From Pararhizobium qamdonense (GTDB taxonomy: Bacteria; Pseudomonadota; Alphaproteobacteria; Rhizobiales; Rhizobiaceae), in contig NZ_CP119566.1 of assembly GCF_029277445.1 (NCBI RefSeq), positions 3,846,001 through 3,910,000 on the forward strand: a stretch of DNA of 64,000 bases, read 5' to 3'. This document shows positions 43,591 through 52,338 of this stretch, piece after piece; position 1 is the first letter of the stretch, and every line of letters starts with the position of its first letter. Under the pieces are notes generated by a model. That model saw nothing but the letters and a program-made list of their open reading frames with translations, did not search any database and had not been told where the DNA came from. Position numbers and translations under genes: made by a program.

Positions 43591-45076
43591 TGCCTGTCCA
43601 CCTTTCGCGGCCCTGTTGCTGGCCGCCATTGTCATTGCGCTGACCGCGCGTGCCATCGCCGGCCGTTTCGCGGCCCTGCTGTCCAGCCTGGGACTGGGCC
43701 TGCTGCTGCGCGGTGTTGCTGTCGGATGCATCGGAAGCATTGAAGACGATATTGACCTGATCGACGGCGAAGCCCTGCGCGCGCAAGGCCTTGACCATGG
43801 CGCTCTGATCGTCGCTCAACTGCCGGAAAGCATCGCCGGTCTCCACCTTGATCTCGACATGCAATTCGTCGTCCTTGAGCCGCAGCGTCGCCGTGACCAT
43901 GCCAAGGTCGATCGGGTGCATCTGGATCTTCAAGGTGTTGAGAACCTTGCCGGTCGCGGCCTGCGTCAAGGGTGTTTCCGCAGCGGCGCTTGGCTGAAGC
44001 GCACGGGCCCATTCCGGATTGCCGGCGATCTGGCTGGTGACAGCAGCTGCGTTGCTGGCGGGCGCCAGCCCGAGGTAGCGGCGCGCCTCCACGACGGTGA
44101 CAGTCTCAGCCTTGGCTCCGGCAGCGGACGCTTCGTTCTTCGCCACGGTCTTGTCGCCGTCCGAAGCCACGCTCATCGACACCGCCTGCCCTTTGCCATC
44201 GGCCCGCGCGAAGCGGAACAACTGATCGGAACCAGCCTGGGTCGCATTCTTCACGGCGTTTTCATCACCGGCAGCATGAGCATCGGCTTTTGCCGCATCC
44301 TTAACGGCAGGCTTGGCCTCGCCCGCGCGCTCTGCGAGCGCCTGGAATTCCGACATGGCCGGTGTCGTGTCCGCTGTGGCGGGCACATTTGTGGCGGCCG
44401 ATTTCAAGCTTGCATCGAGAAGGCTGAGCAACTGGCTAACATCGCCGGTTGCTACAGCAGCCGCATCGTCCGGCGGGACCGTTACAAGAGCATCATCGGG
44501 CGTGCCGCCGCTGTGTTTGCCAGGGTTGGCTTGGATATTTTTGATGATGCCGGCGATCTTTTCACCGGCAGGCGCGTCGAGGGTCTTGCCCGCATCCTCG
44601 CCAATTCCAGAAAGGTCCGCCTGAGCCAAGGTGAATCTTTGCGCGTGATCGCCCTTTGCAGCCGGTGCTGCACCCTGCGCCGGGACGGTCTTGCCGGTGG
44701 CATGGAGGCCGGCCGCGTTGGGAGAGCCAAGGGAGGGTTTCATGAAGCGATTGTTGTCCGGTGCATCATCCTGCGGGGGCACGAGGCCGTTCATTTCGTC
44801 GCCGGGAGCAGATGTGTCGATGCCGCTTTCCCTGGACGATGCGGCAAGCGCTTCCGCCGCCGACTTGAGCGACGGAGCGGGATTGCCATCGGCACCTGAT
44901 TTGCCGCTGATCGAGATCACCGGCTGCTTCTTCTTGCCGGCGTCGGCAAAGGCATTCTCGAAGGCCGACTTCTGATTGGCGGCGTCCAGATCCAGCGACT
45001 TGCCCGCGCCTTTGGCGCCAGCTTTGCCAGACCTTGCGGGACTTGCGCCCAGAAGGGTGTCGTCTACGAATGTCAT
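43526..45076 (-). CDS. fliK: hook-length control protein FliK (MotD)
   Basis: 516 residues. The long N-terminal region (1-385) is low-complexity, Ala/Gly/Asp/Lys-rich, suited to a molecular ruler. The C-terminal Flg_hook domain is visible at about 395-455 (KIQMHPIDLGMVTATLRLKDDELHVEIKVE, then DDQSAMVKALRAQGF), followed by a Gln/Gly-rich tail. It measures hook length and switches export specificity. In Sinorhizobium this gene was first named motD. It overlaps the motC stop by 4 nt and the transglycosylase gene by 65 nt. Part of the fliH-like-motB-motC-fliK unit. Confidence 0.88.
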   Translation of the reverse strand: MTFVDDTLLGASPARSGKAGAKGAGKSLDLDAANQKSAFENAFADAGKKKQPVISISGKSGADGNPAPSLKSAAEALAASSRESGIDTSAPGDEMNGLVPPQDDAPDNNRFMKPSLGSPNAAGLHATGKTVPAQGAAPAAKGDHAQRFTLAQADLSGIGEDAGKTLDAPAGEKIAGIIKNIQANPGKHSGGTPDDALVTVPPDDAAAVATGDVSQLLSLLDASLKSAATNVPATADTTPAMSEFQALAERAGEAKPAVKDAAKADAHAAGDENAVKNATQAGSDQLFRFARADGKGQAVSMSVASDGDKTVAKNEASAAGAKAETVTVVEARRYLGLAPASNAAAVTSQIAGNPEWARALQPSAAAETPLTQAATGKVLNTLKIQMHPIDLGMVTATLRLKDDELHVEIKVETGDAFRQLSDDQSAMVKALRAQGFAVDQVNIVFNASDASDSNTAQQQAQSQAGQQGRETAGDGTRGQRNDNGGQQQGRERWTGNDGTGDASSGAELNRTGDVYM

Positions 45077-46380
45077 TGTTGGTCTTCCCCCTTCAGGAGA
45101 GAATCAATCTCGTCGAGCTTCGAGCGGCCTGTGCTCAAAAACGCGTCGAGAACCGGATCAGCAGGCTCCTTTTCGGACAAGGCCGCTTGCGGCACCGCAT
45201 CCGGTTGAGCCGCCTTCAAGGCCGCTTCCGATGCCGGTGTTGCAAATGGACTGTCGCCGCTGCCGGTAACTCCCCCGCCCTCCTCCATGGTCGTGTCGGA
45301 TTTGACATTAGGAACAGTTTCTTGCGTCAGGCTTTCTAATTCAGGCACGCGCAGCACTTCCTGCGCAACCACGTTTGCCGCCTGGCGCAAGGCGCGGTCC
45401 CTGGGCGACAACTCCGCTTCGGGAATGGCGCTGATATCCTTGACCGCTTCGAGAATGCCCTTGGAGGGAATGCCGACCAGACCGGAATAGAGGCTGGCCA
45501 GAGCCTTCGGGCCTGCGTCCGCGACATCGGAAAGGTCTTGCGCCCGCGTCGAGGCGAGCGTTGCCAGTTCCTGCATACCGCCGATCGCCGCGCGGCGGGC
45601 AATGCGCAGATAGACCTCGCGCTGGCGGGGTTTGTCCATGAAGCCCAGAATTTCCTGGATCTTTGCTTCCGTCTCTTCGTTGTAATTGGCGACTGCCAGC
45701 TCGACAAAAACATCGGCAAACTGGCTGGCATAAGGGGACGTCAAAAACCGCCGGGCATAGGAAAGCGAATAGGCAAAGCCCTTCTGCGGCATGCCGCCAC
45801 GGGTCGCCAGCGCAATCGAACGCCGCAAGGCAGCTTCCTCGATGTTGGTGCCGGGAGACGTCAGACGCGCCCAATCGTAATATTCGATCGACTTGACCGG
45901 ATTCTGCTGCGCTGTGGCATTGCCCAGCACCAGACAGAGATAGGGTCCGACCCGCGAATTGCGGTATTCCGGAACGGCCTTGGCCAGGTTTTCCACCATC
46001 AGCCCGCCCTTGCCGGCCAGATAATGGCTGAGCGCATCGACGACGCGGGTATCGAAATTGCCTTCGATATCGTGGTTGGCGAGATAGGACAGGGTTTCCG
46101 GATTGCCGCCGCTCATCGCATAGATGAAGGCTGCATCGACATTGCGCGGATCATTGAACACCGCTGTGTCGGCCTCGCGCAGCCGCTTGTCGACCGCCGC
46201 CAGCATGAAGCGCTGCATGTCGGCTGCGGAATGATCGCCAAGAACAATGGCGTCCTGGATGGCCTGCAGCGAACGCAGCATCTTGTACGGCGGCAGGTCT
46301 TCCGGCCCCTGCGCTTGCGCTGCCAATGCCGGGCCGGCGGCACAAGCGCAGAGAAGGAGGGTGCGGATCGCCTTCAACAT
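45073..46380 (-). CDS. motC: periplasmic motor protein MotC
   Basis: 435 residues from the ATG at 46380 (MLKAIRTLLLCACAAGPALAAQA), giving a Sec signal peptide at 1-23; an upstream extension to 46566 would read through motB and is rejected. The mature protein is helical with TPR-like repeats (KSIEYYDWARLTSP, LRRSIALATRGGMP). MotC is found only in alphaproteobacteria of the rhizobial type, where it binds the periplasmic part of MotB and modulates motor speed. It lies 5 bp after motB and overlaps fliK by 4 nt. Confidence 0.88.
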   Translation of the reverse strand: MLKAIRTLLLCACAAGPALAAQAQGPEDLPPYKMLRSLQAIQDAIVLGDHSAADMQRFMLAAVDKRLREADTAVFNDPRNVDAAFIYAMSGGNPETLSYLANHDIEGNFDTRVVDALSHYLAGKGGLMVENLAKAVPEYRNSRVGPYLCLVLGNATAQQNPVKSIEYYDWARLTSPGTNIEEAALRRSIALATRGGMPQKGFAYSLSYARRFLTSPYASQFADVFVELAVANYNEETEAKIQEILGFMDKPRQREVYLRIARRAAIGGMQELATLASTRAQDLSDVADAGPKALASLYSGLVGIPSKGILEAVKDISAIPEAELSPRDRALRQAANVVAQEVLRVPELESLTQETVPNVKSDTTMEEGGGVTGSGDSPFATPASEAALKAAQPDAVPQAALSEKEPADPVLDAFLSTGRSKLDEIDSLLKGEDQQ

Positions 46381-46385
46381 GACAA

Positions 46386-47594
46386 TCAGCCCTGGTTCGT
46401 CTGCAGCAGGATTTCGATACGGCGATTGACCGGCGCCATCGGATCTTTGGTATCCTGCAGGCGCTTGTCGGCAAAGCCGCTGATCTGGCTGACGCGGTTC
46501 TCGGCAAGGCCGCCACGGACGAGCATGTAATAGGCGCTCTGGGCGCGGTCGGACGAGAGCCGCCAATTGTCATAGGCGCCCCGCTTGAACGGCCGTGCGT
46601 CGGTATGGCCGCGAATGGCGATGGCGCCGCTGCGGCCAGACAGGAGCTTGCCGATCTTTTCCATGGCAATGACCATGTCTCTTTCCGGAACGGCAGAACC
46701 GAGCCCGAACATCGGCGTGTTCGCCTGTTCGCTGATCGTCACCAGAAGCCCGCCTTCGGTCGGCGTGACCAGCAGCCCCTCGGCAAGCTTGCCGGCTGCG
46801 CCGCCGATTTCCTTCTCGATATCGGCCTTCAGGGATTTGGCGGCGTCCAGAGACTTGGCTGCATCCTCGCCAGCTTTTGTGGGTGTGGCTGCATCTGCCG
46901 GCTGCGCGATTGCCGCGTCAGCCTGGTCCTTGCTTGCCTCGGGCTTCGTCTTCGTTTCGTCTGCCGGACCGTTTCCGGCCTTTGCCTCCAGGCTGTCGCC
47001 GCCCTTTTCGGCGTTCTGCAGCTCGACCTGCTTGGTCCAGAAATCCGGGTCGAACGGGTCACGATAGGCTTCGCCGCCATCGGCGCCGGTCGCAGGCCCA
47101 GATGTCGATGCGCCGCCGTCGCCCTTGGCGCTGATATTGGCGTTGCGCCCGGTCTCATTAACGATCTCGGACATCACCGAATAGGGATTTTCGAAGAAGT
47201 CCGCGTCGGAATATTGGGTTTCCTCGCCGGAGGTCGCCGTCATGTCGTCGCCGTTTTTCGCCGATCCGCCCGTCTTCGTCTCGGTGCCATCGACCTTCGA
47301 CTTCATCTGGTCTTCTTCGCCCTTGGCATCCTTCGCCGGCTGCTTGACGCCCTTTTCCGAAGGCTTGGCATCGGTCAGCTGCACCGGGTTGAAATAGGAT
47401 GCGAGCGCCGCCTTGGTCTGCGGATTGGCGGCGTTGATCAGCCACATGACGAGAAAGAACGCCATCATCGCCGTCATGAAGTCGGCATAGGCAATCTTCC
47501 AGGCGCCGCCATGGTGGCCATCATGCCCGCCGCTATGGCGCTTGATGATGATGATTTCGTTCTTGCCGTGGTGATGGCCTTCGTTCTCGCTCAT
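46386..47594 (-). CDS. motB: flagellar stator protein MotB
   Basis: 402 residues from the ATG at 47594 (MSENEGHHHG). The N-terminus is His/Gly-rich (eight His within residues 7-28). The single TM at about 32-54 contains the proton-channel Asp38 in AYADFMTAMMAFF. A long linker of about 200 residues (rich in Lys, Glu, Asp) leads to the OmpA-like peptidoglycan-binding domain (AIAIRGHTDARPFKRGAYDNWRLSSDRAQ). It pairs with MotA, encoded 15 kb away. The start overlaps the upstream fliH-like gene by 4 nt. Confidence 0.92.
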   Translation of the reverse strand: MSENEGHHHGKNEIIIIKRHSGGHDGHHGGAWKIAYADFMTAMMAFFLVMWLINAANPQTKAALASYFNPVQLTDAKPSEKGVKQPAKDAKGEEDQMKSKVDGTETKTGGSAKNGDDMTATSGEETQYSDADFFENPYSVMSEIVNETGRNANISAKGDGGASTSGPATGADGGEAYRDPFDPDFWTKQVELQNAEKGGDSLEAKAGNGPADETKTKPEASKDQADAAIAQPADAATPTKAGEDAAKSLDAAKSLKADIEKEIGGAAGKLAEGLLVTPTEGGLLVTISEQANTPMFGLGSAVPERDMVIAMEKIGKLLSGRSGAIAIRGHTDARPFKRGAYDNWRLSSDRAQSAYYMLVRGGLAENRVSQISGFADKRLQDTKDPMAPVNRRIEILLQTNQG

Positions 47595-48247
47595 GCCAGC
47601 ACCTTGCCAACCGTATCGGCCCAAGCGGCCATGCGCGTCACCAGAATGGAATCACCGAACTCGACCGAAAGATCGATATCGTCGGCTTCCTGATGGCGGA
47701 AAACCAGGGTTTCGTCGTCGAGATGCCGCTTCAGCGCCTCGAACTGGGTGACCGGGCCCTTCACCAGGATCTTTGCGCCGTCGCCGGCACCCACGGACTG
47801 CGTGATCACCCGGGCGAGATCGGCAATGGATTTCTGCAGCAGCACGTCATTCATGACCGGGGCCAGCACCCGCGCCGTCTGGTCCGACATCATGGTCACC
47901 AGCTGCGATCCCATATCGGAAAAACGGTCATAGATCATGGCGGCAATTTCGTTTTCACACCGCACGCGCATGGCGTCCAGCTCGGCAGCGTGGCGCGCGG
48001 ACAAGGCGGCAATTTCGGCCTCCCGAAGTGCCTGCTGCTCGCCTTCGGCTTCGCGGCGCCCCTGCGCAAACGCTTCGTGGCGCTCAGCATCAATGTCGAT
48101 CTGCGGCTGCACCGGCGGCTTCATGGCGAACGTACCGTTGGCCGGAAAGTCGTCGTCCAGCTCCGGAAAATACCGGGGTGGAAGCAGGGACAGTTCGACT
48201 TTCGGGGCGCTGAAATCCTTGAGATAACGCGAAATGGACGCGGTCAT
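47591..48247 (-). CDS. FliH-like export-apparatus protein
   Basis: 218 residues from the ATG at 48247 (MTASISRYLKDF), where GGGAGG supplies the ribosome binding site 6 nt upstream. The middle is a Glu/Ala/Arg-rich coiled coil (AERHEAFAQGRREAEGEQQALREAEIAALSARHAAELDAM, about 63-102). The C-terminal domain resembles FliH/YscL (VEFGDSILVTRMAAWADTV). FliH binds FliI and recruits it to the export gate. It is the first gene of the motBCD unit and is translationally coupled to motB. Similarity is by architecture only. Confidence 0.6.
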   Translation of the reverse strand: MTASISRYLKDFSAPKVELSLLPPRYFPELDDDFPANGTFAMKPPVQPQIDIDAERHEAFAQGRREAEGEQQALREAEIAALSARHAAELDAMRVRCENEIAAMIYDRFSDMGSQLVTMMSDQTARVLAPVMNDVLLQKSIADLARVITQSVGAGDGAKILVKGPVTQFEALKRHLDDETLVFRHQEADDIDLSVEFGDSILVTRMAAWADTVGKVLA

Positions 48248-48782
48248 CGGCGGCCTCCCGTAACCGGGGCCACGGCCAGGCCGGCTGCCCGTTTTTGTGC
48301 GGACGGCAGGGGCCTGAAAAGCCTGAGAACATAAGACTGTGACACTTCCGGAATGTCTCCCCAAGGACCCTGTGGGAGCGGGAGTGCCGCAGGGCCCGAA
48401 CATTTTCAATCCGTACCAGCCCGGCGCCGGACGAACCGGCAGCGCAGGCGGTATACAACGGCAACACAACAATCATGTCGGCTGGCAACCCGGATGAGGA
48501 TGGTTGCGATCGAAGACTATCCGGTCAAACTTGTGCGAAAATGTAGGTCACGGGATATATCCGGGTCTGGCGGGACAGTCCGCCGTGATATCGGCCTTAA
48601 GGACAAGACCGGTCAACCGGAAATAAGGTGTTGGACCGCGCCTGGGCAATGAGCGCGGTCCAACCGTTTCCACCTGCCGATGACCGCGGCTTGGCGGAAA
48701 AGTCTTCGCGGCCCCGAAAAATGGGGCAGCGATGGGACATGCGCGAACCGGTTTCGTGCCCGCCGGTCCGGCGCATCTGCGC
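48248..48782. other. 535-bp intergenic region upstream of the fliH-like-motB operon
   Basis: No frame here has a plausible protein; plus-strand frames at 48353-48652 and 48628-48867 lack ribosome binding sites and family character. The region holds the flaC terminator hairpin (48631-48663) and, within 48300-48520, presumably the promoter of the motB operon. It is GC-rich and unusually long for this compact cluster. Confidence 0.5.
48631..48663 (-). terminator. terminator after the third flagellin gene
   Basis: TTGGACCGCG (48631-48640) pairs perfectly with CGCGGTCCAA (48654-48663) around a 13-nt loop; on the minus strand it is followed by CACCTTATTT. It lies about 120 bp downstream of the flaC stop. 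Confidence 0.65.
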
Positions 48783-49763
48783 TTACTGCTGGAACAGGCG
48801 CAGGATGTTTTCAGAGTTGGTATTGGCGATCGACAGCGCCTGGACGCCGAGCTGCTGCTGCGTCTGAAGCGCCTTGAGGCGGGTCGATTCCTCGTTCATG
48901 TCCGCATCCACCAGACGGCCGACGCCCTTGTCGATCACGTCCATCAGATTGGCAACGAAGTTTTCCTGCATGTCGATGCGGCTGGTGATGGCGCCGAGCG
49001 TTGAGGCGGCATCGGTCAGGCTGCTCAGCATGGCGTCGACGGCGCTGATCATGCCGTCAATGTCATTGTCGCTCGTGGCTGTCGTCAGCGTCACCAGCTT
49101 CGAGTTCGTTGGCGCGGTGCCGCCTTCAGCGAGGAGGAGATGGTAGGTCGCGTTTGCAGTGCCGGTGGCGGCAGTGGTGCCAACCGGCTGAGACACCTTG
49201 ACGGCTTTGGTCAACTGGCCGAGCGAGGCGTTCTTGGTATCGATCAGGATTGATGCAGCCGTGTTGTAGTCCAGGGTCGAAACGGACACGTTGCCGCTGG
49301 TCGAGCGATTAAAGGAGGCCACGACCGATTTGGTGCCGGCTGGCGTGGTGCTGTCATTGTAGAGCCAGTTCTCGCCCGAGAAGGACGCGGATTCTGCAGC
49401 GGAGGCCAGCTGGTTCTTCAGCTCGCTCAGTTCCTTGTTGATCTTGGTCTTGTCGACACCCGGCTCGCGCGCAGCGACCAGCTTGGCCTTGATCTCGGAG
49501 ACGACATCGATGGCCGAGCTCATACCGGCATAGGACGTATCGATCTTTGCCGCACCCAGTCCGAGTGCATCCTGCACGGTCGAAAGCGCCGCATTGTCGG
49601 AACGCATAGTGGTCGCGATCGACCAGTAGGCGGCGTTGTCCGCTGCCGTTTCGACGCGGTAGCCGGAGGAAATGCGGTTTTGCACTTCTTCCATGTTTGT
49701 ATTGATGGAACGCAAGGTCTGAAGGGCGGCCATAGCCGCCGAATTGGTCAATATGCTGGTCAT
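48783..49763 (-). CDS. flaC: flagellin (third copy, divergent)
   Basis: 326 residues from the ATG at 49763 (MTSILTNSAAMAAL). The conserved D0/D1 N-terminus (LQTLRSINTNMEEVQNRISSG) and the C-terminal D0 (LKALQTQQQLGVQALSIANTNSENILRLFQQ) flank a variable central domain of about 140 residues. It differs from the two other copies throughout the centre and in the C-terminal stretch (ITSRIDMQENFVANLMDVID, where the others read NKRISMQDDF). Monocistronic, with two CtrA-type boxes 115-155 bp upstream and the conserved leader block 30 bp upstream. Copy numbering follows the Agrobacterium order flaA-flaB-flaC and is inferred. Confidence 0.9.
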   Translation of the reverse strand: MTSILTNSAAMAALQTLRSINTNMEEVQNRISSGYRVETAADNAAYWSIATTMRSDNAALSTVQDALGLGAAKIDTSYAGMSSAIDVVSEIKAKLVAAREPGVDKTKINKELSELKNQLASAAESASFSGENWLYNDSTTPAGTKSVVASFNRSTSGNVSVSTLDYNTAASILIDTKNASLGQLTKAVKVSQPVGTTAATGTANATYHLLLAEGGTAPTNSKLVTLTTATSDNDIDGMISAVDAMLSSLTDAASTLGAITSRIDMQENFVANLMDVIDKGVGRLVDADMNEESTRLKALQTQQQLGVQALSIANTNSENILRLFQQ

Positions 49764-49792
49764 TTGGTCATTGCCCCAGTTCAATTGTAAAC

Positions 49793-49839
49793 GGAACATT
49801 CCGGGTGATGACCGGCAGCGACGGGACCAGCGTCATGCA
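49793..49839 (-). promoter_or_regulatory. conserved flagellin leader block, flaC copy
   Basis: On the minus strand GCATGACGCTGG ... CCGGTCATCACCCGGAATGTTCC, ending 30 nt before the flaC ATG. Two identical-looking blocks precede the other flagellin genes at 30-35 nt. Shared core: GCATGA-N-GC at the 5' end and CCGGWATGTYCC at the 3' end. Confidence 0.65.
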
Positions 49840-49877
49840 AACTGCCCTATGTTTAGCCCAAGGACAGCCTATCGCTC

Positions 49878-49892
49878 TTAACGAACACTTAA
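49878..49892. promoter_or_regulatory. CtrA-type box upstream of flaC (proximal)
   Basis: TTAA-CGAACAC-TTAA, full match to the TTAA-N7-TTAA CtrA consensus, 115-129 bp before the flaC start. Confidence 0.65.
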
Positions 49893-49903
49893 CAACGGCA
49901 TGG

Positions 49904-49918
49904 TTAACAAATCCTTAA
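49904..49918. promoter_or_regulatory. CtrA-type box upstream of flaC (distal)
   Basis: TTAA-CAAATCC-TTAA, a second full match 26 bp from the first (centre to centre), about two and a half helical turns. Confidence 0.65.
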
Positions 49919-50006
49919 GTGCGTTAGCAAGTGCGTAATAAAAATGAACGAAAATAAATCTTCGTTGCGCGATCGTTAATGGTGGCTGGACCAGACCTGC
50001 GCGCAC

Positions 50007-50036
50007 GAAAAAACCGCGCCCTTTGCGGGGCGCGGT
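50007..50036 (-). terminator. rho-independent terminator of flaB
   Basis: ACCGCGCCC/GGGCGCGGT stem (50013-50021 with 50028-50036) followed on the minus strand by TTTTTT. It lies about 65 bp after the flaB stop. Confidence 0.9.
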
Positions 50037-50100
50037 CCTTGGAATAATTGGCTGACTGATGATGAACCGGCCAGCCGCGTTATCGCCCTGCCTGTTCCGA

Positions 50101-51069
50101 TTAACGGAAGAGCGAGAGGATGGTTTCCGAGTTGGAGTTGGCGATCGAGAGCGCCTGGATGCCGAGCTGCTGCTGTGTCTGCAGAGCCTTGAGGCGGGTC
50201 GATTCTTCGTTCATGTCGGCATCAACGAGGCGGCCGACACCCTTGTCGATCACGTCCATCAGGTCGGCCATGAAGTCGTCCTGCATCGAGATGCGCTTGT
50301 TGGTCGCACCGAGTGTTGCTGCAGCGTCCGTGGCATCGCCCAGGATCTTGTCAACAACGCTGATCATGGCTTCGACGTCAGCGTCGCTGGTATCTGCGGC
50401 CAGCTTGATTTCCGAGCCAACATTGCTGACCGTCGAATCGGCATCGATCAGGTAGAAGTTCTGAGCAGCGGACGACGGAGGCGACTTCTGCAGCAGGGTC
50501 GCATCGAAAGTTTTGGTCAAAAGGCCGTTTGCTGCGGTTTTGGTGTCGATCAGAACCGATGTCGCAGCATCGAACTTCAGAACGCCGACTGCAACGTTGC
50601 CAGAAGAGTCACGCGTGAACGAGCCGACCATTTCCTTGGTGCCAATAGCAGTCGCTGAGTCGTTATAGAGCCAGTTTTCACCGGAGAAGGAAGCCGACTG
50701 AGCTGTCGAGGACAGCTGGTTCTTCAGTTCCGTCAGTTCCTTGTTGATCTTCAGCTTGTCAACGCCCGGCTCGCGCGAAGCAACCAGCTTGGCCTTGATT
50801 TCCGAGATGACTTCGATCGCTGAATTCAAACCGGTGTAAGCCGTGTCCGTCTTGGCAGCGCCGAGACCGAGGGCGTCCTGAACCGTGGAGAGAGCCTTGT
50901 TGTCCGACTTCATGGTCGTTGCGATCGACCAGTAGGCGGCGTTGTCGGCAGCGGTTTCGACGCGCAAGCCGGAAGAGACGCGGCCCTGGGTCATTTCCAT
51001 GCCCGAATTGATCGAACGCAGGGTCGAGAGTGCTGCCATTGCAGCCGAATTGGTGAGAATGCTCGTCAT
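50101..51069 (-). CDS. flaB: flagellin (second copy)
   Basis: 322 residues from the ATG at 51069 (MTSILTNSAAMAALSTLRSINS). N- and C-terminal D0/D1 domains are near-identical to the flaA copy (e.g. ETAADNAAYWSIATTMKSDNKALSTVQDALGLGAAK and the C-terminal LKALQTQQQLGIQALSIANS). The variable region around residues 165-235 differs. It is a building block of the filament, exported unfolded through the basal body. It has its own terminator and its own leader block, so it is a separate transcription unit. Confidence 0.92.
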   Translation of the reverse strand: MTSILTNSAAMAALSTLRSINSGMEMTQGRVSSGLRVETAADNAAYWSIATTMKSDNKALSTVQDALGLGAAKTDTAYTGLNSAIEVISEIKAKLVASREPGVDKLKINKELTELKNQLSSTAQSASFSGENWLYNDSATAIGTKEMVGSFTRDSSGNVAVGVLKFDAATSVLIDTKTAANGLLTKTFDATLLQKSPPSSAAQNFYLIDADSTVSNVGSEIKLAADTSDADVEAMISVVDKILGDATDAAATLGATNKRISMQDDFMADLMDVIDKGVGRLVDADMNEESTRLKALQTQQQLGIQALSIANSNSETILSLFR

Positions 51070-51103
51070 AGGAATACTGCCCCTTTTGAACAGATGAAAT
51101 GGA

Positions 51104-51150
51104 AGGGACATTCCGGTCGGTACCGGGAAACAGCGGCCAGCTTCATGCCT
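51104..51150 (-). promoter_or_regulatory. conserved flagellin leader block, flaB copy
   Basis: On the minus strand GGCATGAAGCTGG ... CCCGGTACCGACCGGAATGTCCCT, ending 35 nt before the flaB ATG. The 5' GCATGA-A-GCTGGCC and the 3' CCGGAATGTCCC parts match those of flaA and flaC. An AT-rich stretch with direct GGTTAAC repeats lies just upstream (51151-51180). Confidence 0.65.
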
Positions 51151-51250
51151 GTTAACCTGTTAATTTTCTTGGTTAACCCGCTGTTTCGATGGGCATAGAA
51201 AACACCAACATAGTTAAGGAAAAACTAAAGGCCGGAAAGTTTTTCAAACA

Positions 51251-51283
51251 TAAAAAAAACCGCACCTCTTTCGAGATGCGGTT
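51251..51283 (-). terminator. rho-independent terminator of flaA
   Basis: AACCGCATCTC/GAGGTGCGGTT stem on the minus strand (51283-51273 with 51268-51258, one G-U pair) followed by TTTTTTA. It lies about 60 bp after the flaA stop. Confidence 0.9.
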
Positions 51284-51341
51284 TCGATAGGTCGCGGTAC
51301 CCGCCGTTTGGGGGGGATGGCGGGCCCGCGCCGTTTTTCGA

Positions 51342-52304
51342 TTAACGGAACAGCGACAGGATGTTCTGTGAGTCCGAGTTGGCGATCGAGAGAGCTTGGA
51401 TGCCGAGCTGCTGCTGTGTCTGCAGAGCCTTGAGGCGGGTCGACTCTTCGTTCATGTCGGCATCGACGAGGCGGCCGACACCCTTGTCGATCACGTCCAT
51501 CAGGTCGGCCATGAAGTCGTCCTGCATCGAGATGCGCTTGTTGGTCGCGCCCAGCGTTGCAGCCGAGTCTGTCAGGTTCGTCAACATCTTGTCGACGGCA
51601 CTGATCATGCCTTCGATGTTGTCATCGGAGGTGGATGCCGTCAATTCGATGACCGAACCCGTAGCACCCGATGCGCCAGCAGTGCTGACCAGGCGGTAAG
51701 TCGCGGAGGCAGTCGATGCACCGCTCGGCTGGGTGACGGTGATGTCCTTCGTCAGCTGACCCTTTGAAGCGTCCTTGGTGTCAATCAGAACCGATGTCGA
51801 AGCATCGAACTTCAGGACGCCGACGGCAACGTTGCCAGCTGCGTCACGGGTGAACGAACCGACCATTTCCTTGGTGCCAACGGCAGTCGCGGTGTCGTTG
51901 TAGAGCCAGTTTTCACCGGAGAAGGATGCAGACGTCGCCGTCGAAACCAGCTGGTTCTTGAGTTCTGTCAGTTCCTTGTTGATCTTCAGCTTGTCAACGC
52001 CCGGCTCGCGGGCAGCAACCAGCTTGGACTTGATTTCAGAAACGACGTCGATCGCTGCGTTCAAACCGGTGTAAGCCGTGTCCGTCTTGGCAGCGCCGAG
52101 ACCGAGAGCGTCCTGAACCGTGGAAAGAGCCTTGTTGTCGGACTTCATGGTCGTTGCGATCGACCAGTAAGCAGCATTGTCAGAGGCGTCGCCAACCTTT
52201 AGGCCGGACGAAATGCGGCCCTGGGTCGTTTCCATGTCCGAGCTGATGGAGCGCAGCGTGGAGAGTGCTGCCATTGCAGAAGAGTTTGTCAGGATGCTTG
52301 TCAT
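51342..52304 (-). CDS. flaA: flagellin (first copy)
   Basis: 320 residues from the ATG at 52304 (MTSILTNSSAMAALSTLRSISS); the upstream extension to 52346 lacks a ribosome binding site. The D0/D1 N-terminus (TQGRISSGLKVGDASDNAAYWSIATTM) and C-terminus (NKRISMQDDFMADLMDVIDKGVGRLVDADMNEESTRL) closely match flaB, and a central variable region about 170-235 differs. It is the copy next to fliP and probably the major filament protein, by analogy with Agrobacterium flaA. Monocistronic with its own terminator and leader. Confidence 0.92.
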   Translation of the reverse strand: MTSILTNSSAMAALSTLRSISSDMETTQGRISSGLKVGDASDNAAYWSIATTMKSDNKALSTVQDALGLGAAKTDTAYTGLNAAIDVVSEIKSKLVAAREPGVDKLKINKELTELKNQLVSTATSASFSGENWLYNDTATAVGTKEMVGSFTRDAAGNVAVGVLKFDASTSVLIDTKDASKGQLTKDITVTQPSGASTASATYRLVSTAGASGATGSVIELTASTSDDNIEGMISAVDKMLTNLTDSAATLGATNKRISMQDDFMADLMDVIDKGVGRLVDADMNEESTRLKALQTQQQLGIQALSIANSDSQNILSLFR

Positions 52305-52338
52305 TGGGGTTGTCCCTCTAGATACAAAATACAAGATT

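Noticed and set aside
48353..48652. 99-aa plus-strand frame upstream of the motB operon
   Set aside because: Composition is Arg/Thr-rich and typical of non-coding GC-rich sequence; no ribosome binding site.
51141..51240. Possible CtrA boxes upstream of flaB
   Set aside because: TTAA copies there are spaced 4 or 9 bp apart, and the best candidate is TTAA-N7-CTAA. None is a full TTAA-N7-TTAA.
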